A DNA stretch of 9,633 bases from an uncultured Ureaplasma sp. Its GTDB lineage: Bacteria; Bacillota_I; Bacilli_A; Mycoplasmatales; Mycoplasmoidaceae. The notes under the pieces were generated by a model. It was not told where the DNA came from and made no database searches. It saw nothing but the letters and a program-made list of their open reading frames with translations. The number at the start of each line of letters is the position of its first letter. Positions within the stretch are counted from its first letter, which is position 1. The position numbers and the translations under genes are program-made. This document shows, one piece after another, positions 9,008-9,633 of the stretch. The stretch spans positions 1 to 9,633 of the forward strand of contig CASFKH010000040.1 in the NCBI GenBank assembly GCA_949295235.1. The letters run 5' to 3'.

Positions 9008-9522
9008 TGAAAATAATTTCAAATAATATTATTAATTCTGAATTGAATAAAGATTTTGGAAATAATTCTTCAAAATATTTACAAAATAATATTTGTACAA
9101 GATCTTTTCATTTATCTTGATCAGATTTGCCAAATAATACAAAATCATTAGCACTTGTATTTGAAGATTTTGATGCAATTCCTGTTTGCGGATTTTCATG
9201 AATTCATTGAGTTGTTGCAAATATCGATCCCAATTGAAACCAATTAATTGAAAATGCTAGTATTGAGTGAAAAAATAAAATGATTCAAGGGAAAAATTCA
9301 TGAAGTTCTCCTTTAATTAATAAATCTAGCGATGTTTGAGGGTTTGGTGGTTGTGCACCTCCAAATGCTGATCATGAATATACAATTACTTTATACGCAT
9401 TAAATATTGATAAAATTGATCTAGAAAATGGATTTTATCTAAATGATATGTATAAAAAAATTAAAAATCATATTATTGATAAAACAACTTTAAACTTTAT
9501 TTATAAAAAACTTGAAAAATAA
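9007..9522 (+). CDS. PEBP family protein, YbhB/YbcL (Raf kinase inhibitor-like) type
   Basis: A 171-aa phosphatidylethanolamine-binding-protein fold member, the usual size for bacterial YbhB-type proteins. Hallmarks: LSW..LP.NTKSLALVFEDFDAIP (36-59) with the DxD-like pair Asp54/Asp56, HWVVANID (67-74), and FGGCAPPNADHEYTITLYAL (113-132) with the GG-x-x-PP loop and His123, which build the anion/ligand pocket. No signal peptide is seen, so it is probably cytoplasmic. All seven Trp codons (38, 65, 68, 77, 88, 99, 111) are UGA. The ATG overlaps the upstream TAA as TAATG and has no strong ribosome site of its own, which points to translational coupling with the cyclase-like gene. The biochemical role of bacterial PEBPs is poorly defined; binding of phospholipid headgroups or other small phosphate ligands is suggested by the fold. 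Confidence 0.92.
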
Positions 9523-9550
9523 CACCCTTTTATTGGATGTTATTTTTTTT
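9515..9550 (+). terminator. Rho-independent terminator of the hydrolase-cyclase-PEBP operon
   Basis: A 13-bp stem (9515-9527 with 9535-9547) has one C-A mismatch and a 7-base TTTTATT loop. Its core is AACACCC/GGATGTT, followed by a run of eight T (9543-9550). It overlaps the PEBP stop codon at 9520-9522. It is the clearest terminator in the window. Confidence 0.85.
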
Positions 9551-9573
9551 AATATAGTAGAGAGTTTGAGATA

Positions 9574-9606
9574 AATTGCCCAGAAAAGAGGCAAAAATGG
9601 GAAATT
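9574..9606. repeat. Short imperfect inverted repeat around the right-edge start codon
   Basis: AATTGCCCA (9574-9582) and TGGGAAATT (9598-9606) are complementary at 8 of 9 positions. A nested TTGCC (9576-9580) / GGCAA (9590-9594) offers an alternative fold. Either would sequester the ribosome site or start codon of the partial frame, so it could be a translational control, an element end, or chance. Confidence 0.3.
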
Positions 9607-9633
9607 GACATAGACCATATCAAACAGCAATTA
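9597..9633 (+). CDS. Start of an unidentified reading frame (partial, cut by right edge)
   Basis: An ATG at 9597 follows AGAGG by 5 nt and opens a frame reading MGNWHRPYQTAI to the edge, with a UGA Trp at codon 4. Twelve residues are too few to recognise a family. The 83 bases after the terminator have about a third G+C, higher than most of the window, which may hint at a different origin such as a mobile element. No -10/-35 pair is evident between the terminator and this ATG. Whether this is a real gene is uncertain. Confidence 0.3.

Noticed and set aside
9032..9220. Minus-strand open frame of 62 codons opposite the PEBP gene.
   Set aside because: Antisense to conserved PEBP motifs, with no start context.
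1..9633. CRISPR array, tRNA, rRNA or tmRNA gene.
   Set aside because: No regularly spaced direct repeats and no GC-richer structured RNA segments were seen; almost all sequence is accounted for by protein genes.

Overview
This window comes from a mollicute, probably of the Spiroplasma/Mesoplasma/Mycoplasma mycoides group. The sequence is very AT-rich. Eight genes read cleanly only if UGA is translated as tryptophan. I count 23 in-frame TGA codons against 3 TGG in those genes, and many fall exactly where the protein families expect Trp. With the standard code, the ABC transporter, smpB, rnr, secG and right-hand genes all look falsely broken. Family and codon evidence support a class-level assignment; I cannot name the species.

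Minus strand, read from about 7180 down to 371: a compact, probably polycistronic run secG - rnr - smpB - ABC exporter subunit A - ABC exporter subunit B. Gaps are 1, 21 and 19 nt, and the last two genes overlap by 14 nt. The run ends in a perfect 12-bp hairpin that overlaps the last stop codon. secG serves the Sec translocon. rnr (RNase R) and smpB act together in tmRNA trans-translation and RNA decay. The two ABC genes encode a heterodimeric exporter whose two ATP sites are clearly asymmetric. Left of the terminator lies another minus-strand gene, cut by the window edge, whose product resembles a dihydrofolate reductase with degenerate active-site motifs.

Plus strand, read from 7256 to 9522: a divergent three-gene operon. 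Gene 1 is an N-terminal-cysteine choloylglycine hydrolase/penicillin V acylase family enzyme. Gene 2 appears to be a class III nucleotidyl cyclase homology protein, recognised only by motif spacing: two metal Asp residues 44 apart, the Lys four residues before the second, and a catalytic-type Asn, but no transition-state Arg. Gene 3 is a PEBP/YbhB-type protein. The genes are tightly packed (12-nt gap, then a TAATG stop/start overlap), and a strong terminator follows. The cyclase-like protein and its linkage to the other two genes are the most unusual content here.

The last 80 bases hold the start of a further plus-strand reading frame that I do not recognise, with somewhat higher GC. No intergenic stretch exceeds about 80 bases. 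I saw no tRNA, rRNA, CRISPR array or complete mobile element.
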